Position numbers and translations under genes: made by a program. Below, one piece after another: positions 5,792 to 8,387 of a stretch of 8,387 nt of DNA (position 1 is the stretch's first letter; the number at the start of each line of letters is the position of its first letter). The notes under the pieces were generated by a model. That model saw nothing but the letters and a program-made list of their open reading frames with translations. It did no database searches and was not told the DNA's origin. Source of the DNA: Sideroxydans sp. (GTDB taxonomy: Bacteria > Pseudomonadota > Gammaproteobacteria > Burkholderiales > Gallionellaceae); the NCBI GenBank assembly GCA_030823965.1, contig JAVBYP010000192.1:1-8387 (forward strand). Direction: 5' to 3'.

Positions 5792-5816
5792 TATTGAGGA
5801 GCGGATCGAGAACTAC

Positions 5817-5838
5817 ACTGTCACAAATTTGTGACAGT
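5817..5838. promoter_or_regulatory. Perfect 22-base palindrome, candidate operator
   Basis: ACTGTCACAAA followed directly by its exact reverse complement. It lies 8 bases beyond the ABC permease stop and its centre is about 70 bases upstream of the predicted hemerythrin transcription start, where class I activator sites often lie. No T-run follows on either strand, which argues against an intrinsic terminator. It does not match the FNR box (TTGAT-N4-ATCAA), and its half-sites are in the reverse order to the CRP box. The binding protein is unknown. Confidence 0.6.
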
Positions 5839-5846
5839 CATACATA

Positions 5847-6854
5847 TCATTCCCATTTAAACACAAATGCTCCGATCGCCAAGAACACCGCACTGGTCAG
5901 CGAGAGCACCCAGACATCCGGCATCACCTGCGCTAGGGTCGCACCTTCGTTCATGATGCTGCGGGTGGCGGAGATCATGTGGGTGAGGGGGAATATCTCG
6001 GCGATGTTCTGCACCCAAGGTTGTGCGCCTTCCAAAGAGAACCACGCACCCGAGAGCAGCATCATCGGCCATGTCACGATGTTCAACATGCCGCCCGCCA
6101 ACTCTTCGCTCGCGGTATGCGCGGCAACTAAAAGACCGATGGAGATGAGGCTCATCGCGCCTAATGTGGTGACGAGTAACAGCGTGCCATACGAACCCTG
6201 CATGTTGAAGTCGATGAAGAAGTCGCACCCTACATACACGATGGTGGTGATGACAACGACCAGCAACAAGCGCGAGATGAGTTGTGCGAAGAGAAATTGG
6301 AAAGCGCCCAGCGGCGTGGCTTTGAGTCGTTTCAAGAACCCGTTCTTGCGATAACGCACGATGACGAAGCCCACGCCGAACAGGCAGGCGAACATCATGT
6401 TCATGCCTAGGATGCCGGGCAGGAACCAGTCCACATAACGTATCTCCGCACCTTCCACCGCTTGCCGCTCGAACTTGTCCGCCCCCACTCCCCAGATGAT
6501 GCGCTCCAACAGGTAGCCGTTAGGTGAGCTGGTGTTGACCCAATATTTGGGCGCAGAGCTCACGTCGATGAGCATGTCCATCTGGTGATGCTTCACCTTG
6601 TTGATAGCGGTATCAAGGTCGTCGTAAGGGATGAATTGCAGGTGCTGCGTGGTCGGCAATTTTGGCGCAGCTTGCGTCAATTGTTCGATGCTTCCCACGA
6701 CACCGATCTTGTAGATGTCTTTGTTGCCGCCAGAGAAAGTGAACGCAAGACCGAACACCAACATGAACGGCATGGCGAGGTTCCACACCAGCGCGGAACG
6801 ATCACGCAGGAATTCCATGTTGCGAGCATGTAGGACGGCGAGGAACTTCTTCAT
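5847..6854 (-). CDS. ABC-2 type transporter permease
   Basis: A 335-residue membrane subunit of an ABC-2 exporter. Transmembrane segment 1 (about 22-40) is followed by an extracytoplasmic domain of about 100 residues (41-143). Five more segments follow at about 144-166, 188-209, 222-244, 254-272 and 313-332. This layout is that of the ABC2_membrane_3 group (YhhJ/YbhS/DrrB-like exporters of drugs, lipids or polymers). The chosen ATG at 6854 overlaps the ATPase stop as ATGA and is preceded by AAGGAG (6868-6863), eight bases upstream. A longer in-frame reading from 6905 would add 17 unlikely polar residues inside the ATPase gene. It pairs with the ATPase encoded just upstream to form a transporter, probably as a 2+2 complex. 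The substrate cannot be told from sequence. Confidence 0.9.
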   Translation of the reverse strand: MKKFLAVLHARNMEFLRDRSALVWNLAMPFMLVFGLAFTFSGGNKDIYKIGVVGSIEQLTQAAPKLPTTQHLQFIPYDDLDTAINKVKHHQMDMLIDVSSAPKYWVNTSSPNGYLLERIIWGVGADKFERQAVEGAEIRYVDWFLPGILGMNMMFACLFGVGFVIVRYRKNGFLKRLKATPLGAFQFLFAQLISRLLLVVVITTIVYVGCDFFIDFNMQGSYGTLLLVTTLGAMSLISIGLLVAAHTASEELAGGMLNIVTWPMMLLSGAWFSLEGAQPWVQNIAEIFPLTHMISATRSIMNEGATLAQVMPDVWVLSLTSAVFLAIGAFVFKWE

Positions 6855-7735
6855 AGCTTGTGCTCCTTGCCTGTGACGTTGATGAACAAGTCTTCCAGCG
6901 TCCACGCGCGAATGCGCAACCTGTCCAGATTGATGCCGTTGTCCATGAGCTGTTGCAAGGTGTGGTGCAGGCGGTTGGTCTTGATCTCGAACAGCTCGCC
7001 CGCTGGTACGGCGCCGATATCCATCTGCATCAACTTCCCGCCCGCATCGTCACCCGGTATCTGCAACACGACATCGCCAAAATGTTCTTTCAGTAATTGT
7101 TCCGGTGTGCCCTGCGACACGATGCGCCCTTTATCCATGATGGCGATCTCGTCGCACAGCGCGTACGCCTCTTCCATGTAGTGCGTGGTGAGTACGATGG
7201 TCTTGTTGCGCGATTTCACCAGCTTCACCAAGTCCCAGAAGTTACGACGCGCTTGTGGGTCGAGACCGGTCGTGGGCTCATCTAGAAAGATGAGGTCTGG
7301 ATCGTTGATGAGCGCAAGACCAAGCAACAAGCGCTGGCGTTGACCGCCCGAGAGTTTGCGCGTGTCTCTATCCAAGATGTCGGTGAGTGAACAAAGCTCG
7401 ATGACTTCGGCTATAGGGAGTGTCTCCGCATAAAGGCGCTCGAAGAATTTAAGCGTCTCGCGCACCGTCAGGAAATCTTGCAACGCCGTGTGCTGGAACT
7501 GGATGCCTACCTCTTCGCGGTAACGCACTCCTAGCGGCTCACCCTTGTAAAGCACCGCACCGCTGGTGGGTTGGTGTATACCTTCCAGCATCTCGATGGT
7601 GGTGGTCTTTCCCGCACCGTTGGGGCCGAGCAGTCCGAAGCAGATGCCTTGTGGGATAGCGAGGTTGATGCCATCCACGGCGCGCACGCCGGGATATTGT
7701 TTGACTAGGTCGGTGGCGGTGATGATGGCATGCAT
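6851..7735 (-). CDS. ABC-2 transporter ATP-binding protein
   Basis: A 294-residue ABC ATPase of the DrrA/CcmA-like export class. Walker A is GPNGAGKTT (37-45), the Q-loop glutamine lies in GIQFQHT (77-83), the signature is LSGGQRQR (128-135), Walker B is LIFLDEPTTGLDP (148-160), and the switch histidine is H185 in LTTHYMEEA. All catalytic motifs are intact. The C-terminal 80 or so residues after the nucleotide-binding domain are the extension usual for this class. It powers export through the permease encoded next, with which it overlaps by four bases. It begins 38 bases after the relA-like stop on the same strand. The ATG at 7735 has only a weak AGG (about nine bases upstream), and the start fits the family N-terminus (AIITATDLVKQYPG). 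Function is firm; the substrate is unknown. Confidence 0.93.
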   Translation of the reverse strand: MHAIITATDLVKQYPGVRAVDGINLAIPQGICFGLLGPNGAGKTTTIEMLEGIHQPTSGAVLYKGEPLGVRYREEVGIQFQHTALQDFLTVRETLKFFERLYAETLPIAEVIELCSLTDILDRDTRKLSGGQRQRLLLGLALINDPDLIFLDEPTTGLDPQARRNFWDLVKLVKSRNKTIVLTTHYMEEAYALCDEIAIMDKGRIVSQGTPEQLLKEHFGDVVLQIPGDDAGGKLMQMDIGAVPAGELFEIKTNRLHHTLQQLMDNGINLDRLRIRAWTLEDLFINVTGKEHKL

Positions 7736-7773
7736 GGGTCGTTACCTATTTGATGCGTTGTTGGCGTAGCCGA

Positions 7774-8387
7774 TCAATTCGTTTTGGCTGCCCATCTTGC
7801 TTCGAGCAATCTGTCCTCGCGCTCTTCCGGCACGCGCTGCATGAAGGGGCAATCGCGCCTATGGATGGTGATACCCCGGTCGCGGGTGACGTAACCGATG
7901 ATGTCGTCTCCCTTGGCGGGGCTGCAACACTTCGCGGTACGACTCACCAGATTGCCCACGCCTTCGATCACCACGTTGCCGTCCGATGTCGCGATGGTCT
8001 GCGTGCTCGCGCGCGGCGCATTCATGGGCGCTTCTTGCCCGATAGCTAAGCCGACGCGACGCGGGGTGATTTCGCCACGACCAAGTGCTGCAAGCAGATC
8101 ATCCAATTTGTTGTATTTCAGTTTCTGCGCGAGCTTCTCTTGATTGATGTCTGTCACACCGACTCGCACCAACTCGCGATCGAGCAGTGTCCTACCCTGC
8201 GCGATGCTGTCATCCACGTTCTGTTCAGAGAACCAGTGACGCACCTTGGCACGTGAACGAGCGCTTTGTAGGAAACCTAGTTTTGGCGATAACCAGTCAC
8301 GACTCGGACCACCTTGTTTAGCCGTCAATATCTCCACGCGCTGACCTGTCTGCAACTTGGTGTTGAGCGGAGCTATGCTGCCATCCA
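7774..8387 (-). CDS. relA: RelA/SpoT-type (p)ppGpp enzyme, C-terminal part, no ACT domain
   Basis: About 204 residues of the C-terminal half are visible; the 5' part, with the hydrolase and synthetase domains, lies beyond the window. The sequence starts in the TGS domain (DGSIAPLNTKLQTGQRVEILT) and continues with PSRDWLSPKLGFLQSARSRAKVRHWF, a RelA hallmark. A helical region follows, then the zinc-finger/RIS region (VVIEGVGNLVSRTAKCCSP...DDIIGYVTRDRGITIHRRDC), with the CC pair and the later H and C kept. It then stops (TGA at 7774-7776) shortly after EARWAAKTN, where RelA and SpoT proteins normally continue for about 80 residues as an ACT domain. The 38 bases before the ABC gene cannot hold that domain. 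It makes or breaks (p)ppGpp in the stringent response; the missing ACT would affect regulation or ribosome binding. RelA rather than SpoT is my preference from the motif wording, not certain. Confidence 0.88.
   Translation of the reverse strand, partial: DGSIAPLNTKLQTGQRVEILTAKQGGPSRDWLSPKLGFLQSARSRAKVRHWFSEQNVDDSIAQGRTLLDRELVRVGVTDINQEKLAQKLKYNKLDDLLAALGRGEITPRRVGLAIGQEAPMNAPRASTQTIATSDGNVVIEGVGNLVSRTAKCCSPAKGDDIIGYVTRDRGITIHRRDCPFMQRVPEEREDRLLEARWAAKTN

Noticed and set aside
5817..5838. 22-base palindrome as a terminator of the ABC operon
   Set aside because: It has a suitable place just after the permease stop, but the stem is not GC-rich at its centre and no T-run follows on either strand. 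An operator is the better reading, although a transcript-end role is not excluded.
5725..6354. Plus-strand open frame of 209 codons opposite the ABC permease
   Set aside because: It lies antisense to a well-supported membrane protein and crosses the 22-base palindrome; its translation shows no domain.
6855..6905. Longer permease start at 6905
   Set aside because: The extra 17 residues overlap the ATPase gene and are polar. The ATG at 6854 has AAGGAG and the usual ATGA overlap.

Overview
The window reads as a stretch of a moderate-GC betaproteobacterial chromosome. The OmpR/EnvZ-type pair, the long RelA/SpoT protein and the gram-negative outer membrane barrel fit that group, and iron- or ammonia-oxidising relatives (Gallionellaceae/Nitrosomonadales) are my guess. 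That placement rests on protein resemblance from memory, not on a search. No tRNA, rRNA, insertion sequence or CRISPR array is visible, and no gene-free gap exceeds about 165 bases.

Layout. Positions 1-1354 (minus strand) hold a small ABM-fold (IsdG/HmoA-like) protein followed 9 bases later by a cobalamin-binding sensor-like protein that runs off the left edge. Positions 1501-3518 (minus) hold a tight ompR-envZ two-component operon. Across a 162-base divergent region carrying a GTAAC/GTTAC palindrome lie three plus-strand genes (3681-5258). Two encode small secreted proteins that share an MTxxExEAYRAx motif and a Gly/Arg/Lys-rich tail, and the third encodes an outer membrane beta-barrel with a nine-threonine run. 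A clear intrinsic terminator-like hairpin sits between the first two. Positions 5323-5748 (minus) hold a bacteriohemerythrin that lacks one expected iron-ligand histidine. Upstream of it, next to the stop of the following gene, is a perfect 22-base palindrome. Positions 5847-7735 (minus) hold an ABC-2 export pair whose ATPase and permease genes overlap as ATGA. Positions 7774-8387 (minus) hold the C-terminal part of a RelA/SpoT-type (p)ppGpp enzyme that ends right after its zinc-finger region, with no C-terminal ACT domain.

How the genes may work together. The most system-like part is the envelope module: a membrane sensor kinase and its OmpR-type regulator, transcribed away from two secreted basic-tailed proteins and an outer membrane barrel, with a candidate operator between them. 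This is an inference from gene order, palindrome and protein type. The ABM/cobalamin pair and the hemerythrin suggest redox, oxygen or light sensing nearby, but nothing in the sequence ties them to the envelope module. The ABC pair lies 38 bases downstream of the relA-like gene on the same strand and may be read with it.
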